A DNA stretch of 58,534 nucleotides from DATAMF01 sp964472565 (GTDB lineage: Bacteria > Chloroflexota > Anaerolineae > Aggregatilineales > Aggregatilineaceae): NCBI GenBank assembly GCA_964472565.1, contig CAYYNB010000017.1:1-58534 (forward strand). The letters are read 5' to 3'. Made by a program: the position numbers and the translations under genes. Below, one piece after another: positions 9,228 through 16,779 of this stretch. The notes beneath the pieces were generated by a model that was not told the DNA's origin, did no database searches, and worked only from the letters and a program-made list of their open reading frames with translations. The stretch's first letter is position 1. Each line of letters opens with the position of its first letter.

Positions 9228-9370
9228 GTCAATTCCTTTACTAAAATTATCTATATACGAGAGAACTATTGCTCTATCGTATCTTTACTATAGGACTACG
9301 TATTTTCAGCGCCTAGTGAAAAAGGCCACCAGTCACCATGCCCAACGTCATATATATTTCTTATCGATTT

Positions 9371-9399
9371 TTGACCTCTTTCTAAAATCCCGCTGACAT
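9371..9399 (+). promoter_or_regulatory. Possible promoter for hsp20
   Basis: TTGACC (9371-9376) is followed after 17 bases by TGACAT (9394-9399). The -10 match is poor and no CIRCE or HAIR element is visible, so this is only a candidate. The 236-base gap 9228-9463 is AT-rich and separates divergent genes. Confidence 0.25.
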
Positions 9400-9463
9400 G
9401 ATTCCTATATTTGTGATCCATCATTAGGGTCATACAGGTTATAACGTAATTGGAGGTGTAACT

Positions 9464-9937
9464 ATGGCTAACTTGATCCGTTGGAATCCCCGTAATGAAC
9501 TCGAATTGAACGATCCATTCCGCTCCATTGACCAGTTGATGGATGAAATGTGGCGCAGTTGGCCGAGCCGTTGGTTCGGTCACGAAGGCAGTACCGCTGC
9601 GATGTTACGCCCGGCTATGGACGTGATCGAAAACGACTCAAATGTGACTGTTCGCGTGGACCTGCCCGGACTGAAGCCCGAAGATGTGAATGTTCAGGTC
9701 GAAAACAACGTTCTCACCATCAGTGGTGAAATGGGCGACACGGTTGAAAAAGACAATGATCGTTATCACTACCGCGAACGCACCTTCGGATCGTTCCAGC
9801 GCAGTCTGCGGCTGCCCAACACGTTGGACACTGACAAAATCGATGCGACCTTTGAAAATGGTGTCCTGAACATCACCTTCACTAAGCAGCCCCAGGCGCA
9901 GCCCAAGCAGATCCAGATCAAGGCTAACAACAAGTAA
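9464..9937 (+). CDS. Small heat-shock protein (Hsp20/alpha-crystallin family)
   Basis: A 157-residue holdase chaperone. After an N-terminal arm (NPRNELELNDPFRSIDQLMDEM), the alpha-crystallin domain runs from about residue 48 (PAMDVIENDSNVTVRVDLPG) to the diagnostic A-x-x-x-N-G-V-L segment (ATFENGVLNITF) near residue 135. A short C-terminal tail follows. GGAGGTG seven bases before the ATG is a strong RBS. It is monocistronic, with its own hairpin terminator. Class-A type Hsp20 proteins form oligomers that bind unfolding proteins in the cytoplasm. Confidence 0.95.
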   Translation: MANLIRWNPRNELELNDPFRSIDQLMDEMWRSWPSRWFGHEGSTAAMLRPAMDVIENDSNVTVRVDLPGLKPEDVNVQVENNVLTISGEMGDTVEKDNDRYHYRERTFGSFQRSLRLPNTLDTDKIDATFENGVLNITFTKQPQAQPKQIQIKANNK

Positions 9938-9963
9938 ATCCTTCCCAGAAGGGTAATAAAGGA

Positions 9964-9990
9964 GCCGGGCCAGTCCCGGCCCTTTTATTT
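9964..9990 (+). terminator. Intrinsic terminator of hsp20
   Basis: GCCGGG (9964-9969) and CCCGGC (9975-9980) form a GC-rich stem with a five-base loop, followed by CCTTTTATTTTA. It lies 26 bases after the hsp20 stop. Confidence 0.8.
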
Positions 9991-10010
9991 TAGATTTTAA
10001 TCATCAACCC

Positions 10011-10039
10011 TTGACAAATTACTGCGCTGGTTGTACGAT
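10011..10039 (+). promoter_or_regulatory. Sigma70 promoter of the copper operon
   Basis: A perfect -35 TTGACA (10011-10016) is separated by 17 bases from TACGAT (10034-10039). The predicted transcription start falls inside the adjacent palindromic operator, which would let the repressor block initiation. Confidence 0.8.
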
Positions 10040-10043
10040 CTTA

Positions 10044-10070
10044 ATACCCCACCCCCACTGGGGGGGGTAT
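10044..10070 (+). promoter_or_regulatory. CsoR-type operator
   Basis: ATACCCC (10044-10050) and GGGGTAT (10064-10070) are perfect inverted arms around a C-run/G-run centre. This is the layout of known CsoR operators (TACC-G/C-tract-GGTA). It starts five bases after the -10 element of the operon that encodes CsoR, so autoregulation relieved by Cu(I) is expected. Confidence 0.85.
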
Positions 10071-10080
10071 GGGAGCAGAG

Positions 10081-10353
10081 ATGGAACATACCGATGCAAT
10101 CCATAGATTGAAAAGTGTCGCTGGGCATATTAATGGCATCATCCGTATGCTGGAAGATGAACGCTACTGTATTGATGTCATCAAGCAGATTCAGGCAACC
10201 CAGGTGGCACTGTCCCGCGTGAGTGAAAGCATTTTAGACGAACACTTACGCACCTGTGTGACCACCGCCATTCGCGGCGACAATCCCGACGACCGGGAAC
10301 GTGTTTTAAATGAAATCACCGAAGTTTTCCGCCAGACCAACAAAGGAGTCTAA
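10081..10353 (+). CDS. csoR: Copper-sensing transcriptional repressor CsoR
   Basis: A 90-residue all-helical DUF156/CsoR-family repressor. The Cu(I) ligands form the C-H-C fingerprint C30, H55 and C59 (ERYC ... DEHLRTC), matching the Cys-His-Cys set of copper-responsive members rather than the residues of nickel or formaldehyde sensors. I chose the ATG at 10081, because the in-frame ATG at 10069 lies within the operator and GGGAG at 10071-10075 is the RBS for the later start. It is the first gene of csoR-copZ-copA, four bases ahead of copZ, and is presumably autoregulated from the palindrome at 10044-10070. Apo-CsoR binds DNA and Cu(I) releases it. Confidence 0.92.
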   Translation: MEHTDAIHRLKSVAGHINGIIRMLEDERYCIDVIKQIQATQVALSRVSESILDEHLRTCVTTAIRGDNPDDRERVLNEITEVFRQTNKGV

Positions 10354-10357
10354 TCTC

Positions 10358-10564
10358 ATGTCAAGCAAAACTTTCGAAGTCCCCAATATTTCCTGTGGTC
10401 ACTGCGTCATGACCATCAAAAACGAAGTCGGTGAACTGAAGGGTGTCACCAAAGTGGACGCCAGCAAGGACACACGACTGGTCACGGTTGAATGGACTGA
10501 ACCCGCCACCTGGGATCAGATCAAAAACCTGCTCGTTGAAATCAACTATCCCCCGGCTAACTAA
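10358..10564 (+). CDS. copZ: Copper chaperone CopZ (HMA-domain protein)
   Basis: A 68-residue single heavy-metal-associated domain with the metal site C13-G-H-C16 near the N-terminus, in the usual beta-alpha-beta-beta-alpha-beta layout. The family motif is normally MxCxxC. Here it is SCGHC, preceded by NI rather than Met, a common bacterial CopZ variant. CAAAGGAG before the ATG at 10358 decides the start. It carries Cu(I) in the cytosol to the ATPase encoded 59 bases downstream. Confidence 0.9.
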   Translation: MSSKTFEVPNISCGHCVMTIKNEVGELKGVTKVDASKDTRLVTVEWTEPATWDQIKNLLVEINYPPAN

Positions 10565-10623
10565 GTCAGGCGGAGAATCTGTCCCAATGATTGTTATGGG
10601 GACGGACTAAACAAGGAGGCATC

Positions 10624-13062
10624 ATGGGCGAAAAACAAGTCACCTTACCGGTCACAGGCATGACCTGCGCCAACTGTGCGACAACTATCGAGCGTAATGT
10701 CCGCAAGTTGGAAGGTGTCAGTGAAGCCAATGTGAATCTTGCCAGCGAACGGGTTTCGCTGGTCTATGATGATTCACTGGTCAAAACCGATGACATCATC
10801 AACCGCATTCGGAAAGCGGGCTATGATGTGCCAGACCAAACCCTCGATCTGGCGATCACCGGTATGACCTGCGCCAACTGCGCCAACACCGTCACCCGTG
10901 CCCTCAAAAAAGTCGAGGGCGTAATCGATGCTCAGGTGAATCTCGCCAATGAACATGCCACCGTCAAAATCGCCGCTGGCGTCCCGCGCGAAACCTTGAT
11001 CGCGGCGGTCGAACGCGCCGGTTATGGCGTGGTCCAGGCCGGGGATGAATCCGAACTCAAAGACGCAGAACAGGCCGCCCGTGAAGCCGAAATTCGCCAC
11101 CAACAATTTCGCCTTCTAATCGGGGCGCTGTTTACCATTCCCCTGTTTTTGCTGTCCATGTCCCATGACTTCATGTTACTCGAAACCTGGACAGCAAAAT
11201 CCTGGTTCAATGTGCTCTTGATGCTGTTGGCTTCCCCGGTGCAGTTTTATGTCGGGCGTGATTATTATGTCGGGGCGTACAAAGCCCTGCGCAACAAATC
11301 CGCCAACATGGATGTGCTGGTCGCGCTGGGTACCTCAGTCGCCTTTTTCTACAGCATCCTGGTGCTGCTCGATCTGCTCCCCGGCCACGTCTATTTTGAG
11401 ACAGCCGCTGTGATCATCACCCTGATTGTTTTGGGCAAGCTGCTTGAAGCCCGCGCCAAAGGCCGTGCCAGCGAAGCAATCAAAAAACTAATGGGCCTCA
11501 GTGCCAAGACCGCTCGCATCGAGCGCGATGGGATCGAATTGGATCTCCCCGTTGAGCAGGTGCGCGTGGATGATGTGGTGATCGTTCGTCCGGGCGAAAA
11601 AATCCCGGTAGATGGCATCGTCTTGGAAGGCTATAGCGCCATCGATGAGAGCATGATCACGGGCGAGAGCCTTCCTGTCGATAAAGTCCCCGGCGCGCAG
11701 GTCATCGGAGCCACCATCAACCGCCAGGGGCTGTTCAAGTTCAAAGCGACCAAAGTAGGCCGCGAAACCGCCCTTGCCCAGATCATCCGTTTGGTCGATC
11801 AGGCTCAGGGCAGCAAAGCGCCCATTCAGCGGCTGGCCGATCAGGCATCCGCCGTCTTTGTGCCCATCGTGATCATGCTCGCCTTTGCCATCTTTGGCAT
11901 CTGGCTGATCGGTTCCGGCGACTTTACCCATGCATTAGTCCGTTTGATCGCCGTCCTGGTGATCGCCTGCCCCTGTGCGATGGGTTTAGCCACGCCCACC
12001 GCGATCATGGTCGGCATGGGCAAGGGTGCCGAAAATGGCATCCTGTTCAAAAACAGCGAAGCGCTGGAACGCGCCCACAAACTCACCGCCATCGTGCTGG
12101 ACAAAACGGGCACCCTGACGCGCGGCGAACCCAGCGTGACCGATATTGTCGTCAGCCACAGCACATCCCTGGATGAATCCGCCCTGCTCACACTCGCCGC
12201 CAGCGCCGAACGCGGCAGCGAACACCCGTTGGGCGAAGCGATTGTGCGCGAAGCTGCCAACCGCGCCATTCAACTGAGTGCTCCCCAGCACTTTGAGGCC
12301 ATCACCGGGCAGGGCATTCGCGCCCAGGTCGAGGGCCAGAATGTGCTGGTCGGCAACTTCGCGCTGATGCAGAAGCACAACATCCATCTCAACGGACTGG
12401 AATCCGAAGCCCACCAGCTTCAGCAGGAAGCTAAAACCGCCATGTGGTTAGCCGTCGATGGACAGGCCGCCGCCGTGATCGCCGTAGCGGATACCATCAA
12501 AGACGGTTCAGCCGAGGCGGTGCGCCGCCTGCATGACCTCGGCCTGACCGTCGTTATGATGACCGGTGATAACCGCGCCACCGCCGAAGCGATTGGCCGC
12601 GACGTGGGCCTTGACCGCATTTTTGCCGAGGTCAAACCGGGCGACAAAGCTGCCTATGTTAAGCAGTTGCAGGCTGAAGGTTTTATCGTTGGCATGGTGG
12701 GCGATGGCATCAACGACGCCCCTGCGCTGGCTCAGGCCGATGTCGGCATTGCCATCGGCACCGGCACCGATGTCGCTATGGAAGCCTCCGATGTCACCCT
12801 GATCAGCGGTGATCTGCGCGGTGTGCCGCGTGCCATCGGCCTCAGCAAGCAAACGCTGCGCATCATCAGGCAGAATCTCTTCTGGGCCTTTGGTTACAAC
12901 GCGATCCTGATCCCGGTTGCGGCGGGTATTCTCGCGCCGGTCAACGGTGCGCCCAATTTTCTGCAAGAACTGAATCCCATGCTTGCGGCGGGCGCGATGG
13001 CTTTCAGCTCCGTCAGCGTCGTCAGCAACAGCCTGCGCTTGCGCGGCTTCCGCAGCACATAG
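10624..13062 (+). CDS. copA: Cu(I)-exporting P1B-type ATPase CopA
   Basis: An 812-residue copper efflux pump of the membrane. Two N-terminal HMA domains each have GMTCANC (C15/C18 and C83/C86). Eight membrane helices are expected. The phosphatase loop TGES is followed by the transmembrane metal site C449-P-C451, the phosphorylation site D493-KTGT, HP in the nucleotide domain (SEHPLG), and GDGINDAPALA. The last two helices carry the YN and MAFSSVSVVSNS signatures of Cu(I)-specific P1B-1 pumps. AAGGAGG eight bases before the ATG at 10624 supports this start over an upstream in-frame one. It is the last gene of the CsoR-controlled operon. 13063-13160 holds no clear terminator, only a weak GGGG/CCCC hairpin. 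Confidence 0.96.
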   Translation: MGEKQVTLPVTGMTCANCATTIERNVRKLEGVSEANVNLASERVSLVYDDSLVKTDDIINRIRKAGYDVPDQTLDLAITGMTCANCANTVTRALKKVEGVIDAQVNLANEHATVKIAAGVPRETLIAAVERAGYGVVQAGDESELKDAEQAAREAEIRHQQFRLLIGALFTIPLFLLSMSHDFMLLETWTAKSWFNVLLMLLASPVQFYVGRDYYVGAYKALRNKSANMDVLVALGTSVAFFYSILVLLDLLPGHVYFETAAVIITLIVLGKLLEARAKGRASEAIKKLMGLSAKTARIERDGIELDLPVEQVRVDDVVIVRPGEKIPVDGIVLEGYSAIDESMITGESLPVDKVPGAQVIGATINRQGLFKFKATKVGRETALAQIIRLVDQAQGSKAPIQRLADQASAVFVPIVIMLAFAIFGIWLIGSGDFTHALVRLIAVLVIACPCAMGLATPTAIMVGMGKGAENGILFKNSEALERAHKLTAIVLDKTGTLTRGEPSVTDIVVSHSTSLDESALLTLAASAERGSEHPLGEAIVREAANRAIQLSAPQHFEAITGQGIRAQVEGQNVLVGNFALMQKHNIHLNGLESEAHQLQQEAKTAMWLAVDGQAAAVIAVADTIKDGSAEAVRRLHDLGLTVVMMTGDNRATAEAIGRDVGLDRIFAEVKPGDKAAYVKQLQAEGFIVGMVGDGINDAPALAQADVGIAIGTGTDVAMEASDVTLISGDLRGVPRAIGLSKQTLRIIRQNLFWAFGYNAILIPVAAGILAPVNGAPNFLQELNPMLAAGAMAFSSVSVVSNSLRLRGFRST

Positions 13063-13160
13063 CAGCAACTTGCACAACTGCCCTGCACTCAACCGGAGCT
13101 GTGGGGCATCTTTTCTCCCCGATTTTGTACATATCAAACAATACCGCCCCACCGACTTTG

Positions 13161-13169
13161 TGCTATACT
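13161..13169 (+). promoter_or_regulatory. Extended -10 promoter of the arg leader/operon
   Basis: TGCTATACT contains TG one base before TATACT (5/6 match to TATAAT), an extended -10 element that does not need a good -35 box (none is seen 17 bases upstream). Transcription would start near 13176, about 25 bases before the leader-peptide ATG. Confidence 0.6.
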
Positions 13170-13200
13170 ACCCCTGACTCTTTTCATTAGGATGAGATGC

Positions 13201-13272
13201 ATGTTAGCCTTTTGCTTTTCGCCTCGTCGCCCTCGTTCCCCTCGCCAGACACCTCAAGTGGGTCCGGCTTAG
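13201..13272 (+). CDS. Arginine-rich leader peptide of the argC operon (putative attenuator peptide)
   Basis: A 23-codon ORF (MLAFCFSPRRPRSPRQTPQVGPA, stop TAG 13270-13272; listed here only as the short peptide) with its own RBS, AGGATGAG, four bases before the ATG. Arg codons are at positions 9, 10, 12 and 15 (13225-13230, 13234-13236, 13243-13245), so 4 of 7 codons in the middle encode arginine. It ends 40 bases before an intrinsic terminator and 87 before argC. The stop codon sits just downstream of the GGTCCGG strand of an alternative hairpin. This is the geometry of trp/his-type leader peptides: ribosome stalling for want of charged arginyl-tRNA would allow antitermination. The peptide itself is probably non-functional. 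The interpretation is inference, but each element is visible. Confidence 0.75.
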   Translation: MLAFCFSPRRPRSPRQTPQVGPA

Positions 13273-13286
13273 TGGCGTTTGCGGCG
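13220..13286 (+). promoter_or_regulatory. Attenuator segments 1:2 (anti-antiterminator hairpin)
   Basis: CGCC at 13220-13223 can pair with GGCG at 13283-13286, and CGCC at 13228-13231 with GGCG at 13274-13277, giving an imperfect stem of about 10 bp. The 5' arm lies on the leader Arg codons. The 3' arm sequesters part of the antiterminator. A ribosome stalled on the Arg codons would break this hairpin. Confidence 0.5.
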
Positions 13287-13326
13287 TAAAGCTTACAAAT
13301 CACGCGAACCTAATCGCCCCCGGACC
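13261..13326 (+). promoter_or_regulatory. Attenuator segments 2:3 (antiterminator hairpin)
   Basis: GGTCCGG (13261-13267) is perfectly complementary to CCGGACC (13320-13326), and inside it GGCG (13274-13277) pairs with CGCC (13315-13318). The 3' side removes most of the 5' arm and the loop of the terminator at 13312-13344, so the two structures are mutually exclusive. A ribosome at the leader stop codon (13270) would mask 13261-13277 and favour termination. Confidence 0.65.
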
Positions 13327-13344
13327 TCCGAGGGCGATTTTTTT
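13312..13344 (+). terminator. Attenuator terminator (segments 3:4) before argC
   Basis: AATCGCCC (13312-13319) and GGGCGATT (13332-13339) form an 8-bp stem, extended by CGG/CCG near the loop, running into seven consecutive T residues (13338-13344). It is a strong intrinsic terminator placed only 15 bases upstream of the argC start, where a normal operon terminator would make no sense. Confidence 0.85.
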
Positions 13345-13359
13345 GTTAGGATGGGAGTT

Positions 13360-14376
13360 ATGCTCGAAGTCGGTATCTACGGCGCAACTGGTTACACTGG
13401 ACTGGAACTAGTCCGCTTATTATCTCAACATCCCCAGGTTCACATCCGTTTTGTGACCTCGGAAAGTTCTGCCGGGCAATCCCTGCGCCAAAGTTGGCCC
13501 ACAGCCCCGGATCTAACTCTTATTCCGTCCGCCGAAGCCCCGCTCGATCAAGTCCAAAGTGTGTTTCTCTGTTTACCCCATACGCACTCTGCCCGAATCG
13601 CCAAACAAGCCCTTGCCCATGCTGTCCGCGTTATCGATCTTTCCGCAGACCTGCGTCTGGATGATCCGGCAGTGTATGAAAAATGGTACAAAGTGACCCA
13701 CCCGACTCCCGACCTGCTCCCGATCCCCTACGGCCTCCCCGAATTGGGCCGTGACCAGTTGTACGGCGCGTCCTGCATCGCCAATCCCGGTTGTTATGCC
13801 ACGACGACCCTGTTGGCCGTTGCGCCGCTGGTTCGCCACAACCTCCTGATCGCCGGCACCCCCATTATTGTCGATGCCAAGTCTGGCGTATCCGGCGCGG
13901 GCCGTACACCCAAACAAAATATTCTGTTCGCCGAAGTTCACGGCAATTTTTCACCCTACAACATTGGCCGCGCCCATCGCCACATTCCCGAAATCGAACA
14001 GGTGCTGCGCAAAGAAGGTGATCTGAGCGGTCCGTTCATTTTCACACCCCACTTGCTTCCCACAGATCGCGGTATTCTGGCGACAGTGTACGCCCAGGTC
14101 AACGATCCCGACGCCGTGCGTCCCGTCTTCGAGCAGATGTACGCAGGTGAGCCGCTAGTGAGTGTCCTCCCGGCGGGCGAACTGGCAACCCTCGGTCATG
14201 TCGTACGGACTCCCAACGCTGCGCTTTCCATCACGCCGGTGTCCGGCAATATGCTGATTATCGTGTCCGTGTTGGACAACTTACTCAAAGGTGCGGCATC
14301 CCAGGCCGTCCAGAATTTTAATCTGATGTGGAACCTGCCCGAAACCCTCGGCTTGTGCGAATGGAGTATCCAATGA
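13360..14376 (+). CDS. argC: N-acetyl-gamma-glutamyl-phosphate reductase
   Basis: A 338-residue NADPH-dependent reductase for the third step of arginine synthesis (N-acetylglutamyl phosphate to the semialdehyde). The Rossmann motif GATGYTGLELVRLL begins at residue 8, and the catalytic C145 is in NPGCYATT. The C-terminal half has the FTPHLLPTDRGI segment. Start: the ATG at 13360, with AGGA eight bases upstream, is preferred over 13351, which leaves no room for an RBS after the attenuator's T-run. It is the first structural gene of argCBD-argA-argJ and is controlled by the upstream attenuator. Its stop overlaps the argB start (ATGA). Confidence 0.95.
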   Translation: MLEVGIYGATGYTGLELVRLLSQHPQVHIRFVTSESSAGQSLRQSWPTAPDLTLIPSAEAPLDQVQSVFLCLPHTHSARIAKQALAHAVRVIDLSADLRLDDPAVYEKWYKVTHPTPDLLPIPYGLPELGRDQLYGASCIANPGCYATTTLLAVAPLVRHNLLIAGTPIIVDAKSGVSGAGRTPKQNILFAEVHGNFSPYNIGRAHRHIPEIEQVLRKEGDLSGPFIFTPHLLPTDRGILATVYAQVNDPDAVRPVFEQMYAGEPLVSVLPAGELATLGHVVRTPNAALSITPVSGNMLIIVSVLDNLLKGAASQAVQNFNLMWNLPETLGLCEWSIQ

Positions 14377-15119
14377 CGACTCTGCCCGTAGTGATCAAAA
14401 TTGGCGGTAACGACCTGGAAAAACCCGGTTTTATCGATGAGTTGGCCCATGCCATCGCGGACCTTCACCGCCAGACCCCCTGTATTTTGGTTCACGGCGG
14501 CGGGCAGGCTATCAACCGCCTTCAGGAGCGTCTCGGCATCCAGCCTATTTATGACCAAGGCCAGCGGGTAACTGATCGGGCAACCCTCGAAGCCGCCGAG
14601 ATGATGTTATCTGGCGTCGTCAACAAACAGTTAACTCTCGCACTGCTGCGCGCGGGGGTCGATGCGTTGGGCATGAGCGGCGTGGATCGCGGCCTGATTC
14701 AGGTCGAACCCTGGTCTGCCGCTATGGGTTTGGTCGGGCGTATCGTTCGCGTTCGTGCCGACATTCTGCTCGACCTCTGCGCGCAAGGTGTCGTGCCCGT
14801 CATTTCCCCGATCTCGATGGGACCGGAAGGCCGCTACAATGTCAACGCCGATCACGCTGCCAGTTCCATTGCCGCCGCCTTACAAGCGGCCCACGCCGCC
14901 TTTATTACCAATGTGCCCGGCGTGAAAGTTGGTCCGGTTGTTGTGTCGTCGCTCACCGTTCAGCAGGCCCACGAATTGATTGACCAGGGTGTCATTACCG
15001 GGGGCATGATCCCCAAAGTCAACGCGGCGCTGGATGCCGTTGCCAGTGGCGTTCGCAAAGCCATTATTACTGATCTTCCGGGATTATCTGCCGGGACCGG
15101 AACGGCATTTGTAGCTTGA
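14373..15119 (+). CDS. argB: N-acetylglutamate kinase
   Basis: A 248-residue amino-acid-kinase-fold enzyme that phosphorylates N-acetylglutamate. VIKIGGNDLEKPG near the N-terminus and LVHGGGQAINRL form the phosphate-binding loops. RVTDRATLEAAEMMLSG and YNVNADHAASSIAAAL are typical ArgB substrate-binding segments. At about 248 residues it is nearer the short, arginine-insensitive E. coli-type than the longer feedback-inhibited form with an N-terminal helix. This would leave feedback control to ArgA/ArgJ and to the attenuator. The start ATG at 14373 overlaps the argC stop by four bases. Confidence 0.93.
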   Translation: MTTLPVVIKIGGNDLEKPGFIDELAHAIADLHRQTPCILVHGGGQAINRLQERLGIQPIYDQGQRVTDRATLEAAEMMLSGVVNKQLTLALLRAGVDALGMSGVDRGLIQVEPWSAAMGLVGRIVRVRADILLDLCAQGVVPVISPISMGPEGRYNVNADHAASSIAAALQAAHAAFITNVPGVKVGPVVVSSLTVQQAHELIDQGVITGGMIPKVNAALDAVASGVRKAIITDLPGLSAGTGTAFVA

Positions 15120-15127
15120 GAGGCCTT

Positions 15128-16315
15128 ATGTCAAACCATATTCCTGAAAAAACAGCGCAGTTCGTTTTAAATACTTATGCCCGCGCGCCCTTTGTCCTCG
15201 ATCACGGCGAAGGCATGTATTTATACGACACTGACGGCAACCGCTATCTGGATTTCACCTCTGGCATCAGTGTGAATGCGCTCGGCCACGCCGATCCCGA
15301 AATCACGGCAGTAGTGCAGTCTCAGATCAGCCAACTAAGCCACGTCTGCAATCTGTTCTACAGCGCCCCCCAGGCCGATCTGGCCGAAGCGCTCTGTAAT
15401 CTCAGTTTTGCCGATAAGGTGTATTTCGCCAATTCTGGCACCGAAGCTGTCGAAGCGGCGATCAAGTTTGCCCGCAAATTCGCCCGTGTGACCTTTGGCC
15501 CCGGAAAAACCGAAATCGTTGCCTTTACCGGTGGTTTTCATGGCCGCACGGCGGGATCATTGGCTCTCACCGCCCGCGAGAAATATCAGGCCTATTTCCG
15601 CCCGCTGATGCCCGATGTCCGCTACGCCATGTTTAACGATCTCGAGTCCGCTGAAAAAGTTATCGGCCCCGCAACCTGCGCCGTTTTTGTCGAGACGGTC
15701 CAGGGCGAAGGCGGAATTCATCCCGCCACGCCTGAATTTTTAGCGGGTCTACGTGCCGCCTGTGATCACTATGGCGCGCTGCTCGTCTTCGATGAAATTC
15801 AATGCGGCATGGGTCGTACGGGCAAGCTTTGGGCCTACGAACACGAAAATATCCAGCCCGACATGATGACCCTCGCCAAAGCGCTCGGCGGTGGGCTGCC
15901 CATCGGAGCCACCTTGCTCACCGATCGTGTCGCCAAAGTGATGGACTTAGGCGATCACGGCAGCACTTTTGCTGGCGGTCCAGTGATCTGCCGGGTAGCA
16001 GAAACGGTTCTGAATCGGGTCAGCGATCCTGCCATGCTGGCCCACATCACCGCAATGGGCGATCTGCTGATCGAGCGGCTGTCCGAACTCCACGCCCCAC
16101 AGATTACGGATATTCGAGGCCGGGGGTTGATGGTGGGCGTAGAAATGGATCGCGATGTATCTCCGCTCATCAAAGCGGGCCATGCTCACGGGCTGCTCAT
16201 GATCAATGCCGGGACTAATGTGCTGCGTTTGTTGCCGCCGCTCATTGTCGAAGCCGCTCATATCGATGAATTTATTGCTATTCTGGACACCCTGCTCATG
16301 GAGTCTGCGGTCTGA
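15128..16315 (+). CDS. argD: Acetylornithine aminotransferase
   Basis: A 395-residue class III PLP aminotransferase (N-acetylglutamate semialdehyde to N-acetylornithine, glutamate as donor). It shows LDFTSGISVNALGH, the NSGTEAVEAAIKFARKF phosphate-site motif, ETVQGEGGIHPA, the VFDEIQCGMGRTGKLWAYEH segment with the PLP Asp, and TLAKALGGGLPIGA with the Schiff-base Lys. The ATG at 15128, seven bases after GAGAGGC, is chosen over a TTG at 15116 that overlaps the argB stop. Some homologues also work on GABA or succinyl-ornithine, but the operon fixes the role here. Confidence 0.94.
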   Translation: MSNHIPEKTAQFVLNTYARAPFVLDHGEGMYLYDTDGNRYLDFTSGISVNALGHADPEITAVVQSQISQLSHVCNLFYSAPQADLAEALCNLSFADKVYFANSGTEAVEAAIKFARKFARVTFGPGKTEIVAFTGGFHGRTAGSLALTAREKYQAYFRPLMPDVRYAMFNDLESAEKVIGPATCAVFVETVQGEGGIHPATPEFLAGLRAACDHYGALLVFDEIQCGMGRTGKLWAYEHENIQPDMMTLAKALGGGLPIGATLLTDRVAKVMDLGDHGSTFAGGPVICRVAETVLNRVSDPAMLAHITAMGDLLIERLSELHAPQITDIRGRGLMVGVEMDRDVSPLIKAGHAHGLLMINAGTNVLRLLPPLIVEAAHIDEFIAILDTLLMESAV

Positions 16316-16779
16316 TGATGATCCGTCCTGCTGATACTGAGGATACCGATACGATTTTGGCGCTGTTTGCCGACGAGGTTCGCCAGGGGCGGATGCTCCC
16401 CCGTTCACGTGAGAATATCGCCGCCCATATCAGCGATTGGTTGGTGGCCGAAGCCTACAGTGAAGTAATTGGCTGCGTATCCCTGGTTTACTTCAATCAG
16501 GCGTTATGCGAGGTGCGCTCCCTCGCCGTTCATCCGGCCCATCGTGGTCATGGGGTGGCCGTCGATTTAGTCCAGTCAGCGTTAGATTTGGCCCGTGAGC
16601 ATCACATGCGCCATGTCCTTGCCTTGACCCGTGCGCCGCGTGTATTCGAGCGCGTGGGTTTCCAGCGTGATTTTGTAACCAACTTTCCCGAAAAAGTCTG
16701 GCGTGACTGCGCTCCGTGCCCGTTTCGCCAATCGTGTGATGAAGTGGCGCTGCTCTACGATTTGCGAGGTGGATCATGA
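16315..16779 (+). CDS. argA: Short-form N-acetylglutamate synthase (GNAT family)
   Basis: A 154-residue stand-alone GNAT acetyltransferase. The acetyl-CoA loop is in SLAVHPAHRGHGVAVDLV (R/Q-x-x-G-x-G/A type). The C-terminal VWRDCAPCPFRQSCDEVAL, with three cysteines, is the signature of short NAGS proteins and of the GNAT half of ArgH(A) fusions. It acetylates glutamate with acetyl-CoA to prime the pathway, while argJ directly downstream recycles the acetyl group. Its start overlaps the argD stop by one base and its stop overlaps argJ by four. It lacks the amino-acid-kinase domain that gives classical ArgA its arginine inhibition. Confidence 0.88.
   Translation: MMIRPADTEDTDTILALFADEVRQGRMLPRSRENIAAHISDWLVAEAYSEVIGCVSLVYFNQALCEVRSLAVHPAHRGHGVAVDLVQSALDLAREHHMRHVLALTRAPRVFERVGFQRDFVTNFPEKVWRDCAPCPFRQSCDEVALLYDLRGGS

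Noticed and set aside
9296..9583. 95-codon minus-strand frame overlapping the hsp20 start
   Set aside because: It covers the hsp20 RBS and N-terminus, has no RBS or homology I recognise, and would disrupt a well-supported gene.
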